This document shows positions 14,369 to 21,571 of a DNA stretch of 21,571 nt, piece after piece (positions within the stretch are counted from its first letter, which is position 1; each line of letters begins with the position of its first letter). The notes under the pieces are model-generated. The model saw only the letters and a program-made list of their open reading frames with translations. It was not told the DNA's origin and did not search any database. The position numbers and the translations under genes are program-made. The stretch comes from DATFKA01 sp042095835 (GTDB lineage: Bacteria; Bacteroidota; Bacteroidia; Chitinophagales; Saprospiraceae): positions 1-21,571 of the forward strand of contig JBELML010000110.1 of assembly GCA_042095835.1 (NCBI GenBank). Direction: 5' to 3'.

Positions 14369-15427
14369 ATGGCTGAACAAACAGCGCCCAAGCGTACAGA
14401 TGTAAATCAACTAGGAGAATTTGGATTGATCGAGCACTTGACTCAATCTACTCCTATAAAAAATAAAACAACGGTCAAAGGCATCGGCGATGATGCTGCT
14501 GTATTGGATACGGGCGAATACCAAACGCTTGTTTCTACAGATATGCTTGTCGAGGGTATTCACTTCGACCTGATGTATAGCCCACTAAAGCACTTGGGTT
14601 ATAAGTCTGTTGTCGTCAATCTATCTGATATCTATGCCATGAATGCTATCCCAGAGCAGGTGACCGTGAGTCTAGCCATTTCTAACCGATTTTCGGTTGA
14701 GGCTCTTGAAGAATTGTACGCCGGCATCCACAAAGCTTGCGAATTCTATAATGTCGATTTAATTGGTGGCGATACAACTTCCTCTCTAAAAGGATTAGTC
14801 ATTAGTGTGACTGCTATTGGCAGAGCTAAAAAGGAACACATCGTTTATCGAGATGGTGCAAAAGTGGGTGATTTGATTTGTGTGTCTGGTAATCTAGGCG
14901 CAGCTTACTTGGGCTTGCAAATTCTTGAACGAGAGCGCCAAATTTACCTGTCTAATCCAGGTGTACAACCTGATTTAGACCAGCAAACCTATTTGCTAGA
15001 ACGCCAGCTGAAACCAGAAGCTCGACGAGACATGATCCAGCTATTCCGGAAAAATAGCTTGGTGCCGACCTCGATGATCGATATTTCAGATGGCTTATCT
15101 TCTGAGTTATTTCACCTTTGTAGACAATCTGAGGTAGGCGCATTAGTCGAAGAAAGTGGTGTACCAATTCATCCTGATGCGGAGATGCAAGCCATCAAAT
15201 TTAAACTAGATCCCATCACTTGTGCTTTGAGTGGCGGAGAGGACTATGAGTTATTATTTACCATTGACCCTTCTGATGTTGAAAAAGTGAAGTATATGCC
15301 TGATATCTACATTATGGGAGAGATATTAGCTGCCTCTGAAGGACTAAAGCTACATACCAAAGGTGGAAATATCCACAATTTACAAGCCCAAGGTTGGCGC
15401 CATTTTGATCCAAATCAACCAGCATAA
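14369..15427 (+). CDS. thiL: Thiamine-monophosphate kinase ThiL
   Basis: A cytosolic kinase of 352 residues that phosphorylates thiamine monophosphate with ATP to give thiamine diphosphate, the last step of coenzyme synthesis. It belongs to the PurM/AIR-synthase-like fold. Visible family blocks: LGEFGLIEHL, GIGDDAAVLD (metal-binding Asp pair), STDMLVEGIHF, LIGGDTTSS, VSGNLGAAYLGL, DISDGLSSEL and SGGEDYELLF. The N-terminal extension of about 15 residues (MAEQTAPKRTDVNQ) is longer than in E. coli but common in Bacteroidota. Spacing is three bases from the thioredoxin-fold gene and two bases to the peptidase gene, so all three are co-transcribed, though no shared pathway is obvious. No other thi gene is present. 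Confidence 0.95.
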   Translation: MAEQTAPKRTDVNQLGEFGLIEHLTQSTPIKNKTTVKGIGDDAAVLDTGEYQTLVSTDMLVEGIHFDLMYSPLKHLGYKSVVVNLSDIYAMNAIPEQVTVSLAISNRFSVEALEELYAGIHKACEFYNVDLIGGDTTSSLKGLVISVTAIGRAKKEHIVYRDGAKVGDLICVSGNLGAAYLGLQILERERQIYLSNPGVQPDLDQQTYLLERQLKPEARRDMIQLFRKNSLVPTSMIDISDGLSSELFHLCRQSEVGALVEESGVPIHPDAEMQAIKFKLDPITCALSGGEDYELLFTIDPSDVEKVKYMPDIYIMGEILAASEGLKLHTKGGNIHNLQAQGWRHFDPNQPA

Positions 15428-15429
15428 AG

Positions 15430-16428
15430 ATGAATAAGATTTTAGCCCTCTTCCTTTGTTTAGGAATAGCTCTCAGTTGTCAAACGTGTAAAAATGATAG
15501 TGGTCCATCCGGAACGAATACCGCTTCCGAAACGGTAGCACCTCCTACGCTGAACATTCCTCGTTTCAATCGAGACTCGGCTTACGCTTTTATTCAAAAG
15601 CAAGTCGATTTTGGTCCTCGTGTACCAGGTACTGCTGCTCAAATTGCTTGCAAAGACTGGATGGCCGCTAAGCTAGGTGGTTTTGGAGCTAAAGTAAGTG
15701 TACAGGAATTTCAGACCCAAGTCTATACTGGAGAGACCTTTACAGGATATAACGTCTTTGCTCAAGTTAATCCGGAAAGCACCAATCGGATTTTATTTGG
15801 GGCGCACTGGGATTCTCGTCCTTTTGCAGATTCGCCTAAAAGTACTGAACGCCAGGATGAGCCCATCCTTGGCGCAGATGACGGAGCCAGTGGCGTAGGT
15901 ATTCTAATGGAAATGGTCCGTTTGTTAGTGCAGGATACCACTTTGGATATTGGAGTAGATATTGTCCTATTTGATTTGGAAGATTATGGCAATAAAGATG
16001 GTGGTGGTTTTGCATTGGGCTCTAAATATTGGGCAGGAAATCTACCCTACACTGGAGGTGTGAAACCAAGATTTGGCGTTTTGCTTGACATGGTAGGCAG
16101 CAAGAATCCAAGATTTGCCAAAGAACGCCACTCGCTTGCCTACGCCCCTGGTATTGTTGCAAAAGTATGGAATTTAGCAGGCTACATGGGCTATGGCAAT
16201 TATTTTGTCAATCAAGCAGGTATGCAGATTGATGATGATCATCTGCCTGTCAATCAGATTGCTAAAATCCCTATGATCGATATTATCAATCAGCCTGCGG
16301 GCGGTGGATTTGGCGCCTACTGGCATACGCACGATGATGATATGGACATCATCGATAAGTCTACTATCCGATCTATAGGTAAATTGATGATGGAAGTCAT
16401 CTATCGAGAAGATGCTGGTATTTTCTAG
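15430..16428 (+). CDS. M28-family glutaminyl-peptide cyclotransferase-like protein
   Basis: A 332-residue exported zinc enzyme of the M28 peptidase / glutaminyl cyclase group. The N-terminal hydrophobic stretch ends IALSC at Cys17, a weak lipobox, so it may be a lipoprotein. Domain landmarks: DFGPRVPGT, FGAHWDSRPFAD (H126, D128), ILGADDGASGVG (zinc Asp150), FDLEDYG (E194, D195) and a late DDHLPVN with a zinc His. HWDSRP and the LEDYG block favour a glutaminyl cyclase-like enzyme, which forms N-terminal pyroglutamate, over a plain aminopeptidase. Bacteroidota export many proteins whose mature N-terminus is Gln (for example the Q after IQAQ-type signal cleavage), which suits such a role; this is inference. 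It is the last gene of the operon, ending 11 bases before the opposing nadK stop. Confidence 0.88.
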   Translation: MNKILALFLCLGIALSCQTCKNDSGPSGTNTASETVAPPTLNIPRFNRDSAYAFIQKQVDFGPRVPGTAAQIACKDWMAAKLGGFGAKVSVQEFQTQVYTGETFTGYNVFAQVNPESTNRILFGAHWDSRPFADSPKSTERQDEPILGADDGASGVGILMEMVRLLVQDTTLDIGVDIVLFDLEDYGNKDGGGFALGSKYWAGNLPYTGGVKPRFGVLLDMVGSKNPRFAKERHSLAYAPGIVAKVWNLAGYMGYGNYFVNQAGMQIDDDHLPVNQIAKIPMIDIINQPAGGGFGAYWHTHDDDMDIIDKSTIRSIGKLMMEVIYREDAGIF

Positions 16429-16439
16429 AAAATTAGTTC

Positions 16440-17321
16440 TTAGTTTCTTCTATCCATTCCCCAAGCGAGCTTATTTCTAATGGTCTCCATGAAGCCGTAA
16501 TCTTGTAATTGTACGATGCGTACCTTGAAGTCATTTTTACGCACAGCTAGGTGGTGAGCCGCGGTGATCGGCTCAAAACGCGAATCTAAAGTGCATAGAA
16601 AATTCTCCGTACGCCCTTCAATCTCAAAAGAAATAACCGAATCATCAGAAATCACTACAGGTCGCACATTGAGGTTGTGAGGCGCGACAGGTGTAATCAC
16701 AAAGTTGCCAGAATTCGGAAAGATGATGGGCCCTCCGCAGCTGAGCGAATAGCCCGTAGAACCCGTTGGCGTAGCGACAATAATACCATCGGCCCAATAG
16801 GAGTTGAGATAATCTCCATTGATGTAGGTGTGTATGGTAATCATCGACGAAGTATCCCTTTTGAGCAAGGTACAATCGTTGAGCGCAAAACGAATATCAC
16901 CAAACACGGGGAGATTTGACTCTAGATAAAGTAGGCTGCGCTCCTCAATCACATAACGCCCCTTCAAGAGATAGGTCACGGCCTCGCTTATTCGCTTTTT
17001 CTCAATACTTGCCAAAAAACCAAGGCGGCCGAGGTTAATCCCTACAATCGGTACATTGGCATCGCGTACGTGGGTGATTGCGCTCAGAATAGTACCATCG
17101 CCACCAAGTGCCATGAGAAAATCGAACTTTTTGAGACTGAAATCAATGTATCCATTAAACACCTCAACAGAACCATCAAACCTGATGGTTTCCTGAATCT
17201 GATCTAAATAACGACCGTAGACATAGATTTGAACGCCCGCAGCAAACAGTGCATCAAACAGGTGCTGGATATGTGGTAAGTCTTTGTCTTTGGCAACCTT
17301 GCTATAAATGATGACCCGCAT
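16440..17321 (-). CDS. nadK: NAD kinase
   Basis: A cytosolic NAD kinase (NadK/PpnK) of 293 residues that makes NADP from NAD with ATP or polyphosphate. The hallmark GGDGT is at 73-77 with catalytic D75. The NE/ND block appears as FALNDCTLL, and the glycine-rich DGIIVATPTGSTGYSLSCGGP follows, as in all NadK proteins. Length is standard. It starts 14 bases after the stop of the upstream Omp85-type gene, so the two are probably co-transcribed; NadK itself is a housekeeping enzyme and the link need not be functional. Its 3' end nearly meets the opposing peptidase gene, leaving only 11 bases between the stops, with no room for separate terminators. Confidence 0.96.
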   Translation of the reverse strand: MRVIIYSKVAKDKDLPHIQHLFDALFAAGVQIYVYGRYLDQIQETIRFDGSVEVFNGYIDFSLKKFDFLMALGGDGTILSAITHVRDANVPIVGINLGRLGFLASIEKKRISEAVTYLLKGRYVIEERSLLYLESNLPVFGDIRFALNDCTLLKRDTSSMITIHTYINGDYLNSYWADGIIVATPTGSTGYSLSCGGPIIFPNSGNFVITPVAPHNLNVRPVVISDDSVISFEIEGRTENFLCTLDSRFEPITAAHHLAVRKNDFKVRIVQLQDYGFMETIRNKLAWGMDRRN

Positions 17322-17335
17322 GAAGGACTTAATGC

Positions 17336-18739
17336 TTAAATACTACTATTGAAATGTATGAATACACCGGTTTCTCCCAAGTGGTTTCTACTATATTCGA
17401 TTCTCAACACAAAGTCAAAAAAGAAAATGGTGTCTAATCCCAGGCCGGTTCCCCAAAGTAAGCGATTATTGAACGGATTTACCGCTTTTTCGAAGGGATT
17501 ATTTACAACACCAAAGTCATTATTTAAAGATAGATTCGCTCGAATGGGAATGCGCCGGAATGCCTTGATGGGCATCATCTTCCCTAATTGTATTTTAGAA
17601 CTAAAGATCGGAATCTTGAAATGCGTATTCAAAAGCACCATATCTAAACCATCAATGATATAGTATTCGTAGCCTCGCAAGGAGTTTCCGGAGAAACCAA
17701 TGGCGCGATTATCATTGTAAGGCTGTTGCTCCCTAATCAAGGAATACTTGAATTTGCTTATGGCACCAAAATAGACTTTAGGCAGTAAAGGTTGGTAAAA
17801 ATGATACTCGAATTGGGTAGTCAGCGCATTCCGATCATTAAAGAAACCTAAGCCGTCTTTTTCCACAGCAAAGGAAGTATAAAATCCACGGATAGGATAA
17901 GCTCGTACATCTCTACGATCTTTGCTGTAGACATACTCCAGGATGGCATAGCGTTGGAAATTGCGCCCACCTAAAAAGAAATCTGGATTTAAAGCTTTAG
18001 TGATTTGCTCCGAAACCCTGTTTTGGCGAAAACCCAAGCGCAATTCATGGTTCTCCCAAATTTTTGGCCTCAAGTTGAAAGACAAATCCCCCTGAAAACG
18101 ATGGTAAAGAATTTCCTCATTGTTATTGAAAAAAACCTGCCGGTTCTCTACCGTAGCATAGTTGACTTCCCTGTTTTGAGCATAGGCAACTCTAGCTGTC
18201 AAGCCTAAAGTTTGTTTCTTATTTAAAGCTCTGGTATTATAGCGTAGCCGATAGTTTTGGGTATAGCCGAGCTGGAAACTCAGTTTTAGTCGATCTCCAC
18301 GACCGGTGGTATTCAGATGCGTGAAATCCATCCCAATATTGGTTCTGGCAAGGGAAGCATTGTGCTCTACCCACCAGACATTAAAATTGCGATCTGCTAA
18401 TCTGAAAGATGGGATTGGGTAGATATACCAGGTTTCATTTACCTGTACTTTGAGATGAATGCGATTATTTTCTGCCGCCCAATTTTGGTAGCCAATATTG
18501 ACACTACTAAAAAGTGTAGTGTTCATCAAAAGCATTTCGCTTTTCTCCAGAGCATCAGCAAGCTCCGCAAGCTGGATAGTATCTCCTTGCTGAACAAGTA
18601 GCTCTCGTAAGACGACTGAAGTTTTTGTCTTGCTATTGCCTTCTACTGTGATCTGATCAATGATCGCATAAGGTATTTGTGCACCTACTTGCAGGTAAAA
18701 AACAATACAAAAAAAAGAAGTTATCAAAGGTCTCATCAT
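17336..18739 (-). CDS. Short Omp85-family outer-membrane protein (BamA/TamA-like)
   Basis: A 467-residue outer-membrane protein of the Omp85 superfamily. It has a signal peptide (about 1-20, ending QVGAQ), then one apparent POTRA domain (about 25-105: YAIIDQITVEGNSKTKTSVVLREL, ALEKSEMLLMNTTLFSSVNIGY), then alternating aromatic/polar strands typical of a D15-type beta barrel, with FDFVLRIEYSRNHLGETGVFIHF near the end. BamA in Bacteroidota is about 800 residues with five POTRAs, so this is not the main BamA; a TamA-like or single-POTRA exporter or assembly factor is more likely. The gene before it (AsmA family) and the gene after it (nadK) lie in the same direction. AsmA/TamB-type proteins work with TamA-like Omp85 proteins in other bacteria, which makes the pairing suggestive. 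Either of two consecutive ATGs may be the start. Confidence 0.82.
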   Translation of the reverse strand: MMRPLITSFFCIVFYLQVGAQIPYAIIDQITVEGNSKTKTSVVLRELLVQQGDTIQLAELADALEKSEMLLMNTTLFSSVNIGYQNWAAENNRIHLKVQVNETWYIYPIPSFRLADRNFNVWWVEHNASLARTNIGMDFTHLNTTGRGDRLKLSFQLGYTQNYRLRYNTRALNKKQTLGLTARVAYAQNREVNYATVENRQVFFNNNEEILYHRFQGDLSFNLRPKIWENHELRLGFRQNRVSEQITKALNPDFFLGGRNFQRYAILEYVYSKDRRDVRAYPIRGFYTSFAVEKDGLGFFNDRNALTTQFEYHFYQPLLPKVYFGAISKFKYSLIREQQPYNDNRAIGFSGNSLRGYEYYIIDGLDMVLLNTHFKIPIFSSKIQLGKMMPIKAFRRIPIRANLSLNNDFGVVNNPFEKAVNPFNNRLLWGTGLGLDTIFFFDFVLRIEYSRNHLGETGVFIHFNSSI

Positions 18740-18906
18740 CCAATCATCTAAAATCGTTGAGAATTTTCAGGCTAGCGAATCAAGGCTCGATTTCATAGTA
18801 AAATGACCTTTAAGCTAAGAAAAATCCACTGCTTGTGGCAACTGTTCTTGCAATTTTAGTCTGTAGGCTTGCAAAACGACCAACACAAACAGCCAATTAG
18901 CTCCTA

Positions 18907-21456
18907 TTATTCGTTACCTGCTTCTCCCTCGTCCAGCCATTCGCTGGGCTCTTTTATTTGCTTGCCATCCTGGAAGGCATTATTAAGCGCTAGTTCAATC
19001 TGCTGCTTGCGATAGGCACTGCGATCAAACTCCGCTTTAACTTCTTTCTTCGCACTCTTGAATTGGTAATCCTCTAAAGTCCCAAAGATGCTGTAATGCA
19101 AATTAAAGAAGCCTTTCTTTCGCGCTTTTACTGGACGTAGACTTGGATCGTATTTTTTGAACTTATTGGTGAGTACCTGTCCGGCGTTCACTTTGAGGCT
19201 ATAATCGAAAGCATTTTCAAAGGTGTGTTCTCCGCTGATCGTCAGGTTCAAGGCATTGCTTTGGATGAACATAGCCGGTAAATACAAGGTTTGTTTTCTG
19301 ATTTCTAAATAATTCTGTAGATCGACTAGTTTGATCCGCTTCAGGTCTTTTATTTTCACAAAAGAAGAAAAAGCTTCTAGCATTTCGAAATCTTTGAGTT
19401 CGCCCTCATTGATACGTACATCTGCTAAGACATTCAATTGATCCATTAGAAAGTTGCCTTTCTCATCCCAATAGCTATTGATGAGCATATTGCTATTGAG
19501 TTTTCCACTTACATTTTTGCTGGTGAGTACCTCTTGGTCAAAATTATTGGTCTGCTCAAAGAACTTCTTGATATCAATATTCTCACAGACGAGCTTACTC
19601 GTGAGGCGAGGCTCGTCATCAAATAACATACTACCATCTACCTGCATAATGCCGTCCATTGTATTGGCACTACCCTTGATTTTCATGGTATTATTATCAA
19701 AGCTAAGTAGACCAGTAAAATTACTACCTACAATTTTATCATAGTTAAACTGATCAATGCGTGTAGTAAATGTTCCTTTTAGAAGACTAGTTAACTTTTC
19801 GCGCGTCTGTACAGTATTGGCCTTTAAAGAATCAATGACGACTTGGTCTTGATTGGTCGTATCCGTAGTTTCTAATTTGAGATTACTGGCTACCAGTAGC
19901 CGGTCAATGTCTAGTTGATCGCCAATCAGATTTACAGAGAACTCCAATTCCGCGTTTTGACTATTTAGAGAGTCCGCAAAAAGTACGGGCAGCACATTAA
20001 AGGCCATACCATCCAATTGCAGCTCACTCCCCGCGCCTTCCAGTTTCAAATCCTCGATGCTTAGGTTGTTATTTTGAAGACGTAGCAAGCCACGGTCTAG
20101 GATCAATTTTTCTTCATTCAGCGTCAGGGAGGCATCATCAAATTCGAGTACGCCACTAGACTCGACATTAGCGATACGTTTTGGTTCTATCATATCGGCG
20201 TAGCGTCCTTTTAGGAGCAGGTCTTTGACTTCGATTTCACCGCTTCCTGCGGTAATGCTGGGACTATTGAAAAGGCCGTAAATAGCATTTAAGGGCAAGG
20301 CACCATCTAACTGAAAGTCGATATCTGGATCCAAGAAGTTTTCAACACGTAGTTCCATTTCAGCAAGCTCCCGATTGAAGTAGCCTTTGAAACCTTCGAC
20401 AATCAATTTAGAGGAGCGTTGATCACGAAATTTACCATTGGTAAAGTCCGCATTAAAGGAGACGTCTTTGAGGTCACTACTTAGCCTTGGGCTACTTATT
20501 TTACCGTTATTAAGTGTCAAGCTAGCAGAGACTTCTGGGTTGAGGTTTTTGCTTTTCTGCCCTCTGACTAAGGCTTCAAATTTCAAATCTCCAGTACTGC
20601 TAAAATCACTGAGGTAGGCGAGATATTCGGCTGGAAGCAACTGGAGTACGCCTTGGATACTCCCTTCATCTGTGGTCAAGAAAAGATCATAAAAAGGGCC
20701 ATTGTCCATCTCTTCGATGGAGCCATCGATTTTGAAAGTATTCTTACCAAGTTGGGCGGCTACTTTTTTGAATTGATATACGCCTTCGTCTAGATCAACT
20801 TGAATGTTGGCATCATAGGAAATTTCTTTGCCCGGAAGAAAACGTACAGCACCCAAATCTACAAAGCGACTAACCATGCTAGCAGTACTTTGCAGTTCAA
20901 ATTGTGTACTCGAAAAAGCGCCCGAAAAACGCGCATTATCTAAGAGCAGGTTGACCGTCTGCTCCGTCGTTTCATCAGAATAAATCAGCTCTATATTATT
21001 GAGCAGCGCCTCATTCAGGGATACTTTCACTTTGGAATTGTCCGCATCTGAGGCATCGCTTTCGTTCATGATTTCGTAATTGGCTTTGCCCTGGCCATCG
21101 ATGAAAATACTTAGGGCACCTTCTTTTATTTTGACCGCATCTAGCGCATAGTTGGAACTAAAAACGCCAAATAGACCAAGCATAAAAGAGATTTGCTTGG
21201 CCTCAAGCAATACTCCATCGCGGTTATCTTTCAAAACAACGCCATTAAGATGTGCGGTAGCTTTGGGGAAGTTGGAAAAGAGCGAGAGTTTCATATCTTC
21301 CACCATCAACTCCGTCTGCAAATTAGCATTGAGGGTCTTAATGATTTGATTTCCAATTTGGCGTTGGAAGATAGCTGCGGCTCCCGCTGCTAAACCCAAT
21401 ACCACAACTAAACCTATAGACCCAATAATCAGAAACCTCTTGAGAAACTTTTTCAT
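18907..21456 (-). CDS. AsmA-family protein
   Basis: An 849-residue protein anchored by one N-terminal membrane helix (about residues 9-32, LIIGSIGLVVVLGLAAGAAAIF) with a very long periplasmic beta-rich body. The start LNANLQTELMVEDMKLSLFSNFPKA is the typical AsmA N-terminal block. The C-terminal region (LNVLADVRINEGELKDFEMLEAFSSFVKIKDL and YLPAMFIQSNALNLTISGEHTF) matches the AsmA C-terminal domain. AsmA-like proteins form hydrophobic grooves and are implicated in phospholipid transport to the outer membrane; that is family knowledge. It is the first gene in a minus-strand run with the Omp85-type gene (167 bases downstream). No terminator was seen between them, so joint transcription is possible but not certain. 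Confidence 0.88.
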   Translation of the reverse strand: MKKFLKRFLIIGSIGLVVVLGLAAGAAAIFQRQIGNQIIKTLNANLQTELMVEDMKLSLFSNFPKATAHLNGVVLKDNRDGVLLEAKQISFMLGLFGVFSSNYALDAVKIKEGALSIFIDGQGKANYEIMNESDASDADNSKVKVSLNEALLNNIELIYSDETTEQTVNLLLDNARFSGAFSSTQFELQSTASMVSRFVDLGAVRFLPGKEISYDANIQVDLDEGVYQFKKVAAQLGKNTFKIDGSIEEMDNGPFYDLFLTTDEGSIQGVLQLLPAEYLAYLSDFSSTGDLKFEALVRGQKSKNLNPEVSASLTLNNGKISSPRLSSDLKDVSFNADFTNGKFRDQRSSKLIVEGFKGYFNRELAEMELRVENFLDPDIDFQLDGALPLNAIYGLFNSPSITAGSGEIEVKDLLLKGRYADMIEPKRIANVESSGVLEFDDASLTLNEEKLILDRGLLRLQNNNLSIEDLKLEGAGSELQLDGMAFNVLPVLFADSLNSQNAELEFSVNLIGDQLDIDRLLVASNLKLETTDTTNQDQVVIDSLKANTVQTREKLTSLLKGTFTTRIDQFNYDKIVGSNFTGLLSFDNNTMKIKGSANTMDGIMQVDGSMLFDDEPRLTSKLVCENIDIKKFFEQTNNFDQEVLTSKNVSGKLNSNMLINSYWDEKGNFLMDQLNVLADVRINEGELKDFEMLEAFSSFVKIKDLKRIKLVDLQNYLEIRKQTLYLPAMFIQSNALNLTISGEHTFENAFDYSLKVNAGQVLTNKFKKYDPSLRPVKARKKGFFNLHYSIFGTLEDYQFKSAKKEVKAEFDRSAYRKQQIELALNNAFQDGKQIKEPSEWLDEGEAGNE

Positions 21457-21571
21457 AAAACCCAGTAATATATTTGAAATAAAAATACAGCTTTCTATTT
21501 GTAATTGCTCAGACTATGCAATGAAGTTGTTTTGTTCCTAAATAATGCAAGCATTTTCTTATTTTAAAGTA

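Noticed and set aside
18740..18906. Spacer between the AsmA and Omp85 genes examined for a tRNA or small gene
   Set aside because: No cloverleaf, no CCA end and no open frame with plausible start were found; AAATCG/CGATTT arms (18751 and 18788) are too short to mean much.
21457..21571. Right edge upstream of the AsmA gene
   Set aside because: A/T-rich with a near match (TATTTTTA on the minus strand) to the -7 consensus but no properly spaced -33 element, so no promoter was called.

Overview
The window looks like a chromosomal segment from a member of the Bacteroidota, probably a Saprospiria/Lewinella-like marine or activated-sludge lineage. Four things support this. Three secreted proteins end in type IX secretion (T9SS) sorting domains (FPNP-type start, Ig-like beta strands, basic end). 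Start codons lack clear Shine-Dalgarno sequences. Candidate promoters fit the Bacteroidota TAnnTTTG -7 element. The families present (DUF5694, LytS/LytTR pair, zinc-loop-less bifunctional HisB, choice-of-anchor V protein) are typical of the phylum. The genus is inference. I found no tRNA, rRNA, CRISPR array, phage gene or intact transposase.

Layout. 168-1757 (+) is a secreted T9SS sulfatase. It converges on a DUF5694/TraB-like secreted protein (1843-2724, -) across a probable bidirectional terminator. 2883-4639 (+) is a LytS-type histidine kinase overlapping its LytTR response regulator. 4712-6878 (+) is a hisC-hisB pair with a good candidate promoter. A REP-like palindrome separates it from the next group. 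6961-9926 (-) reads, in transcription order, ECF sigma factor, anti-sigma factor, small membrane-anchored Spy/CpxP-like protein, then, after an intergenic region holding a tandem repeat and a long palindrome, a T9SS-exported Spy-like protein. 10095-11960 (+) holds an aldo/keto reductase and an orphan NitT/TauT-type ABC ATPase. 12002-12841 (-) is a secreted CxxCH choice-of-anchor V protein. 13181-16428 (+) is a tight operon of thioredoxin-fold protein, ThiL and an M28 glutaminyl-cyclase-like peptidase. 16440-21456 (-) holds NAD kinase, a short Omp85-type outer-membrane protein and a large AsmA-family protein.

Functional themes. Much of the window concerns the cell envelope: an ECF sigma/anti-sigma pair next to Spy-like chaperone proteins suggests an envelope-stress circuit, and AsmA and Omp85 proteins lie together. 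The rest is ordinary metabolism (histidine, thiamine diphosphate, NADP).

The most unusual signal is non-coding. Two intergenic regions, about 8250-8381 and 12852-13018, are each almost entirely one imperfect palindrome. They share an alignable sequence, but their innermost stems differ in sequence while staying self-complementary. This looks like a MITE-like or structured-repeat family that I cannot name. A second, unrelated palindrome (6880-6957) and a degenerate tandem repeat that runs into a coding sequence (about 8437-8570) add to a repeat-rich picture. I see no convincing new multi-gene system; the palindrome family is the best candidate for something undescribed.
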